Source: Amblyomma americanum
Lineage: Eukaryota; Arthropoda; Arachnida; Ixodida; Ixodidae
Length of the DNA: 64,000 nt
Direction of reading: 5' to 3'
Assembly (NCBI RefSeq): GCF_052857255.1
Contig: NC_135506.1
Coordinates: 75,157,056 to 75,221,055 of the forward strand
The translations under genes were made by a program, and so were the position numbers. The notes beneath the pieces are model-generated. The model was not told the DNA's origin, searched no databases, and worked only from the letters and a program-made list of their open reading frames with translations. This document shows, one piece after another, positions 37,450 to 50,851 of the stretch (position 1 is its first letter; every line of letters starts with the position of its first letter).

Positions 37450-37797
37450 CAAGAATGAAAACGAAAGGAAGGAAAAATATAAGAAAGAAAAAAAGAAGAG
37501 CAAGACATTGGGGAAACGCAGAAAGCAGATACAAGTTTTAAATTTTAGAGAGAAGGGAAAGAAAGATGCTTTGTGTAAAGGAATAAAAGAATAAAAGACA
37601 GGAAGTAAGGAAAGTATGGCAGAAAAGGGGAGGACTTAGAGGAGAACAAAAATTAGGCAAGAAAAGATAGAGAGATAGGGATAGAAAGAAAATGAAGGAA
37701 AGAAGAAAAAATGATATAAACAATAAAAAATGAACAAGCGAAGGAAAGAAGAAAACAAATAGAGGAAGATAGACCAAAGAAAGGGAGGAGAAACAGA
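37450..37797 (+). repeat. Purine-rich tract
   Basis: About 350 bp is composed almost wholly of A and G (GAAAGGAAGG-type) and leads into the pure AAAG array. It looks like older, mutated array. Confidence 0.85.
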
Positions 37798-37917
<120 letters not shown>

Positions 37918-37954
37918 TGAAGAAAGAAGGAAACACTTTTATCAGATGCCGTGG

Positions 37955-38062
37955 ACTAGAAATAGGTGGCGCTATGGTCAGCGCAGGGACAAGGCTGATT
38001 GGAGAGACATGGAAGAGGACTTTGCCCTGCAGCGGGCTTGGTCAGGCTTATGATCATGATAA
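37955..38062 (+). mobile_element. RTE-type LINE 3' fragment
   Basis: GACTAGAAATAGGTGGCGC, a GAAGAGGACTTTGCCCTGCA segment and GGTCAGGCTTATGATCATGATA follow the order of a tick LINE 3' end. It lies directly after the AAAG repeat, which is often seeded by such tails on the other strand. Confidence 0.5.
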
Positions 38063-39813
38063 GCCCTCACAGACTCTTCTTCATAAAATGAGTGCGTCAT
38101 GATAGACTCCCTATGAGGCGCCAACTAAAGGGGAAATTTTTGAAGGCGTTCAAACATGAAAGCAAGAGATGCCAGCTAGTACTGGACCCATAGCCAATCA
38201 AAGTATTTAAAAGTATGCCAACCAAATTTATCACCAAACAGCGAGGAAACGTTCTCACTCGCGCGAATAGATTTGTGAGCGCTATCCCTCAAACTGGTCG
38301 ATGCCGGCTTACTCTCCTTAGTTAGACACAATTTTAATTAATCAAAGCGTAGGAAGACATGATTGCACACGCTATTGCATTTCTCCGTTCTATTGGTATT
38401 GAGAGCTGACGATAAGGGAAATAATTATTACGAATAACGGCAGGCGCAAGTACAAAAGAGCTCATAAGCATGTCATAATAATATGGAGGTAGGCGGTAGG
38501 ACACGCACAAACGAATTAAAAGTAAAGCACGAAAGTTCGAACAGGGAGGCAAAGAGACTGCCTGACGACATCCTGAATTGCGAAAGTGAAATTTCCGGGA
38601 GTCCCAGCGCGCCTGAAGTAATGTCCTCCCAGTTTCCGTGACAGCTGAGGTGACATTTTAACTGACAGTCCCGACATTCATGACCAGCGCTGGCTTTCTG
38701 TCAAAAAAGCACAAAAATTGTTGGCAAGCACGGCTCAGCGTGTTTGCTTTGCCACCTTCGCAAGGAACTAGTCAAAGTCTCAAGGAAAAGAAAGCTGTCT
38801 CTATCTTCACGCGGCTTGTGCTGCTTGGATTGAGTTAGCTTGTCCCTTGCGTAATTGCTTGGACGTTGTGGTGTCAATTTGAGCACGTATTAGTAGTATG
38901 TGTCGTCGGTCAGCCTTAATCTAATTCAAGCAGACCTTCGCTAGGTTTTGCCTAAGAACCAATGCATAACCGCCCATCATCTAGTAACAAAGAAGCAAGA
39001 CTTGGCTGGTCGAACAGCAAGTACTGCCTTTGACCTTTCCACTCTGAGATAAATAATTGGCGAGAACAAACGGGAGCACCTCTCACATTTTTTGTGGTGG
39101 TTCACCGATAATTGATTTCTGTTTGTCAAAGCAAGTGGGTGGCATGTAAGACATACCTTAGCGGACTGCTTTGGATCAGTTTAGAAGGGCCAAGCTTTTT
39201 TTGAGGTTCACTGAAATATCGGGGCCCAGACGTTTTCCCATTTATCGTACACCGAAACGCGGATTTCGCAGCCCGGGCGCCTATATGCGAACAGTGGCCG
39301 TGACCAGGTTTCACTGCAGTGCCACTAGAAGCACCGATCGTGTAATTCATGGCAAAGCGGGCTAGACACAGCTCAAACGGTTCTCGAGACCATGATCATA
39401 TTGACACGTTTTATTTGTTTGTTTATTTACCTTACGTGATCCGAGTGCATACGTGGTGCCAGTAAGCAGGAAGTGGGTAACACGAGAAAGCAAAATTAAG
39501 TCGTGCAGCATTAACACTCAATTGCTGCAGACTAAACAGAAAATAAAAACGAATATATATTATGAGCTGCTTAGGTTGCTGAACTGGGGAAGGTGGCTCA
39601 CGTCGCACTCCGTATCATGCCAAAAAAGCGGACTGGCTCGATCTCCAAACTGTCACAACGCTTTATAATTGATTCGGGTTTCTGACAGAATGATGTAAGA
39701 ACTAAAATTATTGAAGAACATTTTGGTGCGTAATACGTCATGGGCTATCTGATTCACAGGATTTTTTAATTAGAGGCGAAATGCTGTAGCCTTCTACAAA
39801 AAATGCAGGAAGT
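38063..39813. other. Intron sequence without recognised elements
   Basis: No coding, RNA or repeat signal that I can support. Confidence 0.5.
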
Positions 39814-39832
39814 GGGGGGGGGGGGGGGGGGG
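39814..39832 (+). repeat. G homopolymer, 19 bases
   Basis: Uninterrupted G run in the large ferlin intron, on the transcribed-RNA sense strand. Confidence 0.9.
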
Positions 39833-41165
39833 TCACTTTGTTGACCTAATGTTCGGCGCCACGTTATCATCCAGCATTGATTCCCCTTTTTTCATTTAGC
39901 GTGAAGAAAAAAACTCCCTGAAAAGATTGAGAATAGGGATTCATTCATCCCGTGACGATCAGATTAGCAAGTAAAAAAATAGAATAACGCTGCATTGTTC
40001 AGGATTTTTGTGATGACAAAACTGTAGCTATAGAAGACGACAAAAAAATTAAGTAAATAGTCTCTGAGAAACTTTTTTTTCTCAGCTCACATCGTAGACC
40101 TGTTTCGTCCTTCTCTTTGTTAAGACACCCCAAGTGTACTCCAGCTCAGAATATTGAATCAAAAGCCGGACAGAGACCCTCTGTGTACTGTCCCGAGCCT
40201 GGCCTGGACCCACATCCCAAACTCGGGCCCGACACAAGCCCAGTGAAATAGCGTATTTTCTGGCCCGGTGGCACTGTGGCACACCTAGCCTGCATCTTTT
40301 CCACCTACCTGTTGTTGATGCACGAAGGCTTCGCTAAACCAACCACGCGTATTTCTTTTCTTCTTTTCTTTCATTTTTCTCTATAGAGCGCAAAACAATG
40401 AACGAGGCTCGCTGAAAGCACACCATGCGCTGATTTGTACTATACTCGGTATACGAAATTTGCTGACATTGTGGAATGGAAGCCCCATGTTTGAAAAGCC
40501 CGTGTTGGCGGAGAATCACCGCACCTGCGCCTGCCCCTGCATACATACACCGTTTCACACGGTTATCGAGTAGTCGTCGGCTCGTACTTTTGCCAATGCA
40601 GGGCTTAGCTAGTGCGTTCGCCTGTAGTGCAGTGCGTGCCTCGAATGGGTGCTTCCCTCCCAAGTGGTAAGCCAATCAGCGCGCGAGTTATAAGGAAAAC
40701 AAATGAATGGAAAAGGTGCGCATTAACCGTGGTGATGGAGCACATTCAACCATTTCCCCCGACACGTCGGCGGGCCTTTTTGCGCGGGCGCCGCTCCGCA
40801 CCTTCTTACTCAGCAGCCCTGCGGTGCTCGTTCAGTTAACAAGCAAGACGAAGTGACGGTGGTGAGGAGATGAAAGCCGAGGGGATTCGTTCCACTGGGA
40901 TGCATTCGCTAACACAGTTAGTTAGGCAACCGGGTGGCCTGCAGGGATGCGGAGCTCAGTCATCGAGAGGCGCAGAGCCGAGCTGTGTAGCGCTGCCGGT
41001 GAGAGCAAAAAGATGGGGTATTTCCTAACCGGATGACGTGGCCGATGAGGGATAGGAAGAAAAGTCGGAGTGAATGCATTTGCATAAAAGGGCGAGAATG
41101 TGCGAAGGAATCTAGCGGGCCACACCCTGTTAGGGTCTCTTTACCTGGATTTATTATTTTTCACC

Positions 41166-41306
41166 GCTGCAGCCAGTCAGACAGTGAGCCATTCAGTCGG
41201 TGAGCGAGTCAGCCAGTCAGCCAGTCAGCCCAGACAGACAGTCAGTCAGTCAGTCAGTCAATCGGTTGGTCGGTCTGTCGGCCTGTCGGTCGGTCGGTCG
41301 GTCAAT
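41166..41306. repeat. (CAGT)/(CGGT) minisatellite
   Basis: CCAGTCAG, CAGTCAGT and GTCGGTCG units run for about 140 bp, similar in style to 22373-22710. Confidence 0.9.
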
Positions 41307-41774
41307 ACGTAAGCAATGATTCTATCAGTAAATAAATAAAAGATACGCACAAAAGCGGCTTCAATGTTAAAGTTGATTGTCTGTCTTTAAAAAATTACGA
41401 AATCCTAATTCTGAATGATTGTGTACTACTATGTCTTTCGTAATTGACGTTGTTATGCTCAGAACCGCTGTCATCTCGAATGCCTCCGACATGAGAAAAT
41501 ACAATAAATTTCTAAATGCGGTGCCTTTTTCTTCGTAAAATAGGCAGAAAATGCCGAAGTCACGCTCCGAGCCGCTGCAAGAAACTCGTGACATGTAATG
41601 GCGCCCCCTAAAAAAAGAAAATATTAATAAACAAATAAACCGCTTCAAAGCCTCCACGGGGGCGAGCTGCCACTATAAATCTACAGCGGGCGGGTGGACG
41701 GTTCCCAAGCACGTAAACAGAGCCTGGAGCATAAACTTTTCTCATTCGAGGCCCGTGGAAAGGCAGAGGAGAAA

Positions 41775-41789
41775 GGGGGGGGGGGGGGG
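41775..41789 (+). repeat. G homopolymer, 15 bases
   Basis: Uninterrupted G run in the large ferlin intron. Confidence 0.9.
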
Positions 41790-44647
41790 AGCATAGCTAA
41801 CACGGCACCCAGCAGCCATCACGTTGTTGGCACCCATGGGAACACGCAGTAGTCGCCTACCACAGTGCAGGAGGTCTTGAATATAACACGAAAAAAAATT
41901 ATAAGCGGGAGACACGTACTACATACGCAAACACGGAAACCACGGGAGAATCTTGGCGTGCACCACGTGTCGTTTAATGTTATTTTTTGTTGTTTGTTTG
42001 TTGTTACGGTGTTTTTACGGTCGGCCCCAAATTTTAACTCAGGCTTCCTCGCTTGAATCTTTCCAACAGAGTTTGTTCTTTGTTCAGTAAAAACAGGGCG
42101 ACAGGATAAATACGTTCAACTGTGAGCGCGTAACCAGGAGTCAAATTCAGCGATTCGTAACACCGGAGAGGCACTTATAAATGCAGGGCGGATTATTTAA
42201 GGGCAAACTGCTGCACGTTATGCACAATGCAGGGCAGGGAAAGGCATACGCATGTTTCGCTCTTTTTGAGCAAAGCAAGCCCACTTTGCATAAAGTGGGA
42301 ACGAGGATATTGTGAACCAGAGCCGAAATTTTAATTAAACCGTTCTGAGCCACGCTCATGTTCTAGAAGTCTGAGCGTCTAGTCAACAACCCATGTACTT
42401 CGGACAGCGAAGGGCGCACAAACTGGTCTCATATACACAAGTAAAAAAAAATTGTACCGACGTTTACCCTTGCGGTGATGCAAACTACAACACCTAAACT
42501 ACGTGAAGAGTAACGTCATTGTATTGGTACCAGTCAGCGATTGGCATTCTGCTCATTCATCGCCACGTTGTAATGATGTCATGCATGACGTCAGTGCAGT
42601 CTGACCAATCGACTCTCCTCGCTCCATGACAATCATTGACGGCGCTCTATTCTGGCCGTTCATTATGCCTGAACTCTGACCAATCGGCGTGAGGCATTGC
42701 AGGTGGTGTGTTACGAAGAAAAAAGAATTAAAAATGGCATGCACGGCTTTAGTAGCTGCCGCTGTTGGAATTGTAGATACAGACGCGATATGCTGGTAGG
42801 AAGTGCTACACAAATGCTTGCCCAGCGATGGCTCTTATAAGCTCCAGTATTTTGCGAAGGCTATCTTCTTTATTGCCTACAACTTATTGCTGTTATTTAT
42901 ATTCCTATTCCTCCTAGTTCACCCTGACAATATGGACAGCCTGTCTTGCTACTTTCTCTACCATGCATGCACAGTATGGTGTGCGTCGCCGTGAAAATAG
43001 CGTACAGTGTTTCGTCAAAAGTGTTCAGCCCAAGAGGACTGCTTCTCAGCCGTACTGCGTGGCTCTCTTTGAATACTCTGGAACTCCAATATCACGAAGG
43101 CGGGAGGAACCCAAGTCCTCAACCCTCCCAAGCTAAGGACGGTCAAATGCGCCTAAGAGCCTTGCTACACGGCTTGGAAGCAAACTCCTTGGACTGCACA
43201 TTTTTGACGAAGACTTCAAGTTTATAACGACGCGTGGCGTTTGTTGCTACCCGAAAGAGCTTGGACGTGTGTGAGGGACTCAGGTAGGGTGGGCAGAAAA
43301 GCGCGTAAAAGTAACTGAATATCTAGCCTGCAAGGATATAGAGAGATTTGGACGAGAGCCCTCTGTCGTTTCGAAGCGAAAGCTTCACTACACTAGGTTT
43401 TCAAGAAGGCAGCGTCAGTGCAGTTTATCCTTGAACTGCCGTGATTGGTTGAGAGAGGTCATGTGGCCTACTGACGTCACCACGACCTTGCTACTGTGGC
43501 AGGAGGAGATTAAATTGATGATTGGCCGAGAGGCCACGCGACCATTTAACTGTATCTGCTGATTCAGCCATGTGATTTCGAAACGTACAGTCTAATCAGC
43601 AACGCGGGGTGGTAGGTTTCTTCAACTTCGGCTTTTGCTTCTCATCAGCGTTAACCAAAGTTTAAACCCAAGATAATTTTTTGTGATTCCGTGTTGATCT
43701 CACAAAATACTGTTTGTAATTTCATCTTACAAGCCGTTATTTTTGAGCACAGTTTTCTTACCGCTCGATTCTAGGGCAAGGCCCTGTTATGTGCTCGACC
43801 TATCTTTCCTTCTGAGGCCGAGAACAACAACACCAGCAATAACTTCTACGACGGTAACGACAATAGCAGCAACAAAACAACATACAGCATATGCCATATT
43901 AGAAGGGCTCGACAATGCAGCAACCACCAAGAAACAAAACAGCCCCACCTTCTCATTTTTTTCTTTTCACCACCATTCTCCGTAACATCGCGGAACATCT
44001 CGAAATAGCCCGGATGTTATGCTGTTTCTTTTCCCACTGCAACAACGGGCTCCATCGACGGCAATCCTGTTGCACTTACATATTGTGCTCATCCTAATCA
44101 GAAAGTTCCGGGCGGTTAGTGCGAGCACCAGGCCACCGCTTCTCCATCACGGCGGCCCGAAGATTCCTTGTTCGCGTGCCACAAAACCGGGAGCGTTCAC
44201 GTACTTGCGGTGTCTGCCAGCAGCGGCAGCTGCGGCCTCTGCGTTGCCCGATTGCTGTTATTGACCGCTTCCTTCCTGTGCCTCGATGCAGTCGCGATGA
44301 CGTACGCAGCGAACGGGGGCGTTCTGCAAATGGATTCCGCATGCTCTGTCCTACAACACCTGCGCAGCGTTACGGAATCCAATCCAAGAGCCGACGTGCT
44401 ACCTAATCCGGGGCTGAATTCGCAAAGTTAGTAGCATGTAAGAACGGCTGACGGTTGGACAGAGCCTAGGTTACCCCATTGTTTCATATATCCACTTTCA
44501 CTCCCCAGAACAGCCCCGAACTGTTTTCATACAGGCAGAGAACTTCCCGATGTCAGCAGTAACTTGCACAATGCTGGGCAGTTTCAGTCAGGCGAGTAGT
44601 ACAAAAGCAAAAAAGTATATCAGTAACAGAAGCGGGAAGGGGCGGGA

Positions 44648-44663
44648 GGGGGGGGGGGGGGGG
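44648..44663 (+). repeat. G homopolymer, 16 bases
   Basis: G run within a longer GGGAAGGGGCGGGAGG context, so quadruplex formation is possible. Confidence 0.9.
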
Positions 44664-44821
44664 TCATTGTATACATGCATCAAACGCACAGTGGTTGGCA
44701 ATGAATGCAGGAAGGAAACAACGAACTGGTGGGGGAAATTTCTGCAATGCCAATGGCGTTTTTTCGGCAGCTTTTTCTAAAGTTGTCGGTGCTTTGGTCG
44801 TCTTTATTTTTAAAGGTTTTT

Positions 44822-44822
<1 letters not shown>

Positions 44823-44866
<44 letters not shown>
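44823..44866. repeat. (GA)n microsatellite
   Basis: About 22 GA dinucleotides. It is preceded by TTTTTGG and may be the tail of a minus-strand LINE like that at 3640, but no LINE body is evident. Confidence 0.95.
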
Positions 44867-44869
<3 letters not shown>

Positions 44870-47154
44870 TTTTGGATGATATTTCCTAAATGACAAACAA
44901 TTCATGAAAGCACGTTCGATTTCGATGAAGTGGCATCTACACTGTCGAAGAGAGCGCAACCGACTGGCAATACAAGTAACGTAAAACTGTAGCGTTGATA
45001 GGCAGTTGTTGCAGAATGGTTAATCGGAAGCGAATAAAAGTGCAATTTTTTAAGTGCGTTCGCACTTAAGTCTCCTACGGTTGCCACATCCCGTGCGTTA
45101 TTTAACAGTCAAGCTTTCGGTAAGATAATGCAATGCATGTTGTCGAAAAGCTCACCGGAATTACCGAGTAAGCATAGCGTCATCTTTCGTAGTGTACGGG
45201 CGATTTCCGCAGACCTCTTTCTCTAATCTCACTTTCAAAGACCTTGCTGCGTGCACGAAAAAAAAAATTGAAAATATTTTTTTTTTCAATGTGCAGTCGC
45301 CGTTCTTTGGTAAAGTTTGCACAAGAATGGCGCCATTCTTGTGAGCTGGTCCTAGCTACGGGGATCGTATAAGATAACCGCAGTAATGTACTGTGTGGCA
45401 GTCGACGTATCAGAATTTCTTGAAATCGCCGTGATTACGGTAGAACCACATACGTGCTCAAAAACCAAGGACGTGGGTTCTATTAAGAGGATTTTTTTTC
45501 AAATAGCTTGGATCAACGTACTGAATCCGGCGGAGTCAAATGATTCAAAAGCTTCAGGATGATGGGACGACTGAGTGCATCGCACGTGACATCATCATTC
45601 TACCTAGATCTAGAATGGCTCAAGCGCCCCCCATAACGTATCGTCTCAAGCAGAGCGTAACATAACCTAGCCAAACGACACTCTCCTAACCCTTCTATGG
45701 GGGAGGTCTTCAAACCAAAATTGTACGGCACCTTGTTGTAAATACTAATAGATGCACCGCATTCAGGGATTTAATACATAAAATTTGTATTGTGTGTGGC
45801 TCATGTTTTTGAACGCTTGAAATGTTGAAACTTTTTTTGAATCTCTTGAAATCTCTGAGGAGAGACGACGCCTCTTGAACCTGTGAGATAACCTTTGATT
45901 TCATGTTGCCTCAAGAGAGCAACAAGGACGGGACGAAGTGGAAACCGTTTGGTTTTGTTCCGTAGTTGTTGCACTGTTGAGGCAATATGAATACATACCA
46001 GCTCGCCCATATTTAAGCTTCACTCAACTTTCTAAATGTTTGCGACTAGGTGAACGATAGGCGTGTGCTGTCGCTTTGTGGATCTTTCGTGAAGTACCCT
46101 CACTAATTCGATATCGGGAGTTTAACGCAACTTTGCTGAAAGCGTTGCGCTACCCACCTCATCACGTGCGCCATGACTCATTGTTGACGCAATGATTCTC
46201 TTGCAGAACTTTCGCTGAGTGCAACATTTACTAAAAATTCGTGTAGCACTTTTCCTGATGACTTTTTCGGTTATTTTTTCTACTTCGAGCAGCAAAAAAA
46301 ATGTTTCAGTTCGGACAGCTCTATCTCGGTTGGCCACCGCTGTGTGTATTTTAGGCAGTCATAAGACTGGTTGTGGTTGTTGTGTGTTTCCTTTTAGCTG
46401 CGCAATATAATTAGTCTGATGGCAAGCTCTTATTAACTCAACCACTTCGTGAGCTCGTGGTGCCGTAGAGAAAAGTCATCGTTTTGTAACAATTAGTTCG
46501 TGCATTACATAAACACTCTGGCTGACACTGCTCGCGGTCTGTTTTTCTGACGTCACAGGGCGCCTGTACACGTGATAAAAGACAAGAAAAGAATAAAAAA
46601 ACAGTCGTTGCTAGACATGACCCAAAGATGCACGGAGCGAATATTTATATACATTGAGAGCACCGTGCGAGACAAGCTTTTACTGTGCATGGCGAATTCA
46701 GACCTGCGCCGTGGTTATATGGAGTTCTTAGTATCCTCACAGATTTCTAGACATAAGGAAGACGCCGCACATATAACATGCGGAGCATATGACGAATTTT
46801 AAATCAAAAAGATGACAGCGTTCTCCTCAAGTTACAGAGACAAAAACGAAATAGAAGGAATAGGAGATTTTTTATGGCTGCATCTTATCGTCAGCAGTTA
46901 AATGGTGACTGATTGGGATTATCGCGCTCAAGACCTGCAGTTACGACTAAACGAGATATTTGTCTCCCACGTGCATTATAAACAGCGAGGCTATTTACCG
47001 ACATGGGGCCTGTGATGCATCATTATTATTGACTGCTCCTGCTACTTTAGGCAATACTGCGACTATTTAGAGAAGGAAGCGAGCATTGATTGACGCACTC
47101 CAGGCGGGCATCGAAATATACCAGGGACTATGAGAAAACGAAAGTCGAAGCTCA

Positions 47155-47392
47155 CGGTGTCACTCTCGGAGGACACCTCAACCATGCTGTGCAAGAAGTG
47201 ACAAAGGGGGTGTTAAAGTAGGCAAAGACGAAGAGGCGCTGTAGTAGAGGGCTCCGATTCAATTCCAACCACCCCGGGTGGTGCACCGGCATCACGCAGC
47301 ACACGTGCGCTCTTGCATTTCGCCCCCATCGAAACGCGACAGCGGCGTCTAGGGATTCGATCCCGCCACCTCGTTCTCTGCAGGTACACAGA
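47155..47392 (-). mobile_element. Decayed tRNA-derived SINE
   Basis: On the minus strand the order GGGATTCGATCCC-like B box, CGTTTCGATGGGGGCGAAATGC, CGTGTGCTGCGTGATG, CACCCGGGGTGGTTGGAATTG and GTGTCCTCCGAGAGTGACAC follows the SINE body with many changes. It is an old copy. Confidence 0.65.
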
Positions 47393-48089
47393 TCTGCACT
47401 TAAGGCCTTGGCGCGTGGTTTCGTGCTAGCGCATTCTACAAGCGGGAGAAAAATCTTTTTGTCGTTTTGGCTCCACTACAGGCGTTGTCGCCGATAAAAC
47501 GGGCTGAGCCTTGACATATTTACCAAGTGATTGGCATAAAAGCATGGGGCAAACAATGTCCTTGCCGAAAATAGACTGGCACGTGCTGCCAGTTGAGATC
47601 GATAATTGGTGCTGTATGTAAGCGAGCAAAGGAAAACATTTCGGAGGGTAACGCATTTCCGCGTGCTTGCTGCTGAAGGGACCAAGCACGCACGATAAGC
47701 TTATTGACCGAGTACACACGAGACTAAGCTGCGACAATAGCCTGAAGAGGTTTGGGTACATAACAACACCACTTTCATGTTTTTGCAGCGAATCAAAACG
47801 TTACAGGCCACGTATATTTTTTTATTTGTGCTCGATATGCATGGAATAAGGGCGGGCATTTGCAGCACGCTCATCGGATCTTTCGAACAGGCTGTTTCTC
47901 TCTTTGCCTAATGCTAATAGAAATGAGCCGTCCTATTTGTCTTGCTGGATTGAATACATGCCTCGAGTGTAGGAGCTGCATATTTACAGAAAAATAATGA
48001 AATAAAAAAATTCCTGTCACACGTCCATGTTTTGTGCACATTATTCGTTACTATTGCAACGCTGTGATGTGAAACCGCGTCATCCTCTG

Positions 48090-48240
48090 CAGGGTTTGGA
48101 TTGAGAGAGGGAGAGAAAGAAAAAATTGCAGAGTAAAAGCAGGGTGGTTATCCAGAAGAATGTTTCATTTGGGCACCCTGCACTGGGGGAGAGGGATCAG
48201 GGGGCCTAAAAGAATAAGAAGTAGTAGAGCAATATGGTGC
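48090..48240 (-). mobile_element. Possible LINE 3'-end fragment related to 3640-3760
   Basis: The stretch GAGAGAGGGAGAGAAAG followed by GGGCACCCTGCACTGGGGGAGAGGG resembles 3640-3740, where a GA repeat precedes CTGCTACTCTGCACTGGGGAACGGGAAG. Similarity is loose. Confidence 0.35.
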
Positions 48241-48502
48241 GTATCTAGTACGACAAACAGTAACAAAACGCTATGAAAGCCACTGGCCGCCGAAGCAGTA
48301 GCCTGCACACCTTAAGGGCTGCCGAACGCTGCGACCTGAGCAGAACAGATCTTCAGTCCTCCATCACTAATACGAGGCAGATAGGCAGCGCAGACGTTCC
48401 AGTGCCAAGAAAGGCTGCTTGCCGTTGAGGCTGATAATGTGGATGACAACGCAAACATGCCGACTTCTCAGAACGATGAGGCTGAAGGATGTGTTGTGCC
48501 AG

Positions 48503-49318
48503 TTATTCGAGAGGTGCAAGCACTAGGTAGGACAAATCCAGCATCTGCAGTGCATTCTGTGCAGCTGGCATGTGCAAGCTGGAAAGCAGCACACACATGG
48601 CCTTCACGAGTGGCTTCAGCATTGCAATCACTTGCTCGTCTGCGACTTGGTCCGTTTTCTGACCTACTACCCGACCAGAATTAGGCACAACGCACTGGGT
48701 GCAGTGACTGTTCTACCATTGAGGAGGGGATAGATTGAAATGAGGCTTGCTGCAATAGGGATGACGTCACTCCGGCCGGTTACAGTAGCCACAGGGACTG
48801 TGCAAACCAATCAGTCAAGGTACTTCTCAACAGCAGCCTTGTCTTTAGAGGGCCGTAAATCCAAGATATTTGCCGACTGAGGGCAAAGCTAGCCCCATTC
48901 TGAAAGGAAACACAATATAAACATTCAACACCAGATTATAAGCCTTAGAAACAAGCAAACTTTTTCCTATGTTCTAAGTAGTTTTCAACTGGGTGTGATG
49001 TCCCACAAACATTTTCAACTTCATCCCACAAACAACAACTGAATCTGTTCTCGTGGGCAAACTGAGCTTTTTCTTTTGTATTGGAGTTAGCTGTACTTGT
49101 CAGCTGTCAGCTAGGAGGAGACTTGATAATAAATTTTGGATCAGTGTTTCTTTGATCTTAACGTCAGATGCCGGCGCACCTGTTAGTTCCGAACCGATTC
49201 CCACTTCAGATGTCAAGAAAAGTGCTTCCTCCGGAGTTGGAAGCCATAAGGCATCTTCAGCTTCCGTCGTAACCTTAACCTTCAAAAGCAGAAGCGCCGT
49301 AAACTTCACCCTGAGAGG
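48503..49318 (-). pseudogene. Unidentified coding-like cluster, possible pseudogene
   Basis: Three minus-strand open segments line up: 49318-49100 (70 residues, includes KVTTEAEDALWLPTPEEALF), 48901-48790 and 48688-48503 (61 residues, includes VIAMLKPLVKAMCVLLSSLH). Strong acceptor-like sites precede the first two (TTCTCTTCTCCTCTCAG before 49311 and TGTTTCCTTTCAG before 48901). Stops lie between the pieces. I do not recognise the protein. It could be a decayed gene, nested exons on the opposite strand, or an unknown repeat. Confidence 0.25.
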
Positions 49319-49939
49319 AGAAGAGAAACCAGATAAAAATAGTGATCGTCACATGCTGGTACACAGCCCACTTGCAGGTCATTTCCAAAATTTATTACCG
49401 CGCCATCCAATGGCGCTGCTCGGTTGCCATAACCGCTGGTTCACTTGGCGGTCTGGGCCTCGCCGTTCCGACCAGATGCCCCTCATAATCTCGCTAATGG
49501 ATATGTGTGCGTCTGGGCTTCGCTCGTTTCAAACGAAGAAAGTCAGAAGCGAAGCCAGCAAGTAGAGTCAATAGTTGTGATTTAAGAACGCAACATATTT
49601 GCCCAGAGAGCTGACGTCACTTGATGCTGTGGTACCGAGCAAAATATAAAAATAAAAAAATGCGTGGACACTTGCTTTGAACTAAACATGGTGTTCCGCC
49701 TTGTTGCTTCCACATACCGAGAGAAATTATCGCTGTTCAGGAATCTACGTAGAAGCTTGTGAGAAGTGTACGTTATTTTGTCTCTTGATGGACAGTACGC
49801 ATTTTAACACTAGTGTATGGTTTAGAATCCAGCCCCCTTCGTCATAATCTCCATCTTCACAACCTGCATTCCAAAGCGTTCCTGGTGGCCTCTGCTGCGC
49901 AACTTGGTGTGTTGTGGTACCTACAGCTCATGCGCATAC

Positions 49940-50464
49940 GGTGTGCATTGGGTATATACATTTCAAATCTCTACTTGTGGCGTGCATATGTTGTCCTTGC
50001 AGACCCATAAATTCTTGACAGTAGCGTTTATACATCACATAAGTACCTTGGTGTTCCCCTTCACATTAACCGTCACTTTAATCTAGCTCTGACTTCTGCT
50101 AACCCTTCCCTGGGCTTCCTAAAGTATTGCCTTAAACCGGCCTCCATCAATTTAAAACGACTAGCACGCGTAAAACTAATGCGACTAAAATTCGAATTTT
50201 GGTCAGCTAATTGGGATCCTGTGCAGCCGTACTTAATTACATCGAAGTCTTAGAGAACCGTGCTCTGCGTTTCACCATTTAAAATTATTCACACCACTCC
50301 AGTGCGACGCTACTAAATAATCGCGCTCCGTTTGAAGACTTAGTAAACCATCTGAGGATAGCCCGTTTAACTCTTTTTCGTAAGTTTTATCATCATCTAC
50401 TTAATCATAAGGATTTTTTTAGTCCGCGACGACCAACCTTCCGCGTCGTTATTACCCATGCTAT
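49940..50464 (+). mobile_element. LINE reverse transcriptase C-terminal fragment
   Basis: Frames in this stretch read YLGVPLHINRHFNLALT near 50045, then FWSANWDPVQPYL near 50200 and, in another frame, a NRAPFEDLVNHLRIARLTLF segment near 50320. This is the thumb end of a non-LTR reverse transcriptase. The gypsy element inserted just after it, and the LINE does not obviously continue on the other side. Confidence 0.65.
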
Positions 50465-50837
50465 TGTCACGTAGTGGTGACGGCAGTCGAAGCAGCGATG
50501 AAGACGGAAGAAACGGTCTTCTAAAAGAACTGTTTATTGGGCTGACTTGCACCCAAAATGGACTGAATCACTCGGCGGCGGCGAAGCGACAAGCGAGCTC
50601 GGCGGTCGTCGAACAGAATGCCCGCCGCTGTCGGCCGTGCTCAATTTAAAGCTGATAGCGAACATTCGAGATAAAGGGCGCAAAGTTACTAGAACATTCC
50701 GGAACAACGTAGAATCAGCTTTGCCTGGCTGCGATCAATCGAGATAAATCTAGTCGCGTCTTGCGTCGCAAACAAAGCGATAAGGTGGTGTCGCGGCAGA
50801 TTTGAAAAACGAACAAACACTGCAAATATTGGCGGCA
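50465..50837 (-). repeat. 3' LTR of the gypsy element
   Basis: This is the 373-bp copy at the low-coordinate end, downstream in the direction of transcription. On the minus strand it starts TGCCGCC and ends CGTGACA. An AATAAA polyadenylation signal lies at 50538-50533 and a TTTAAA element about 110 bp before it, giving a plausible U3-R-U5 order. It differs from the other LTR at two positions (near 50509 and 50596). Confidence 0.95.
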
Positions 50838-50851
50838 TTACTCCCCTCTCC
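50838..50851 (-). other. Polypurine tract of the gypsy element
   Basis: Read on the minus strand, GGAGAGGGGAGTAA directly abuts the TG start of the 3' LTR. This is the position and composition of the primer for second-strand DNA synthesis. Confidence 0.85.

Larger units (their letters stand above)
41790..47154. other. Intron sequence with simple repeats only
   Basis: Apart from the G run and GA repeat listed separately, I see isolated CRE-like TGACGTCA sites (42581, 43474, 46548) and an ACAACAACACC-type run near 43825-43885, but no gene. 44100-44440 is GC-richer with overlapping frames and no domain. Confidence 0.45.

Noticed and set aside
49053..49565. 170-residue plus-strand frame
   Set aside because: It is opposite to the minus-strand coding-like segment, starts without good context and shows no domain; composition looks like an antisense shadow.
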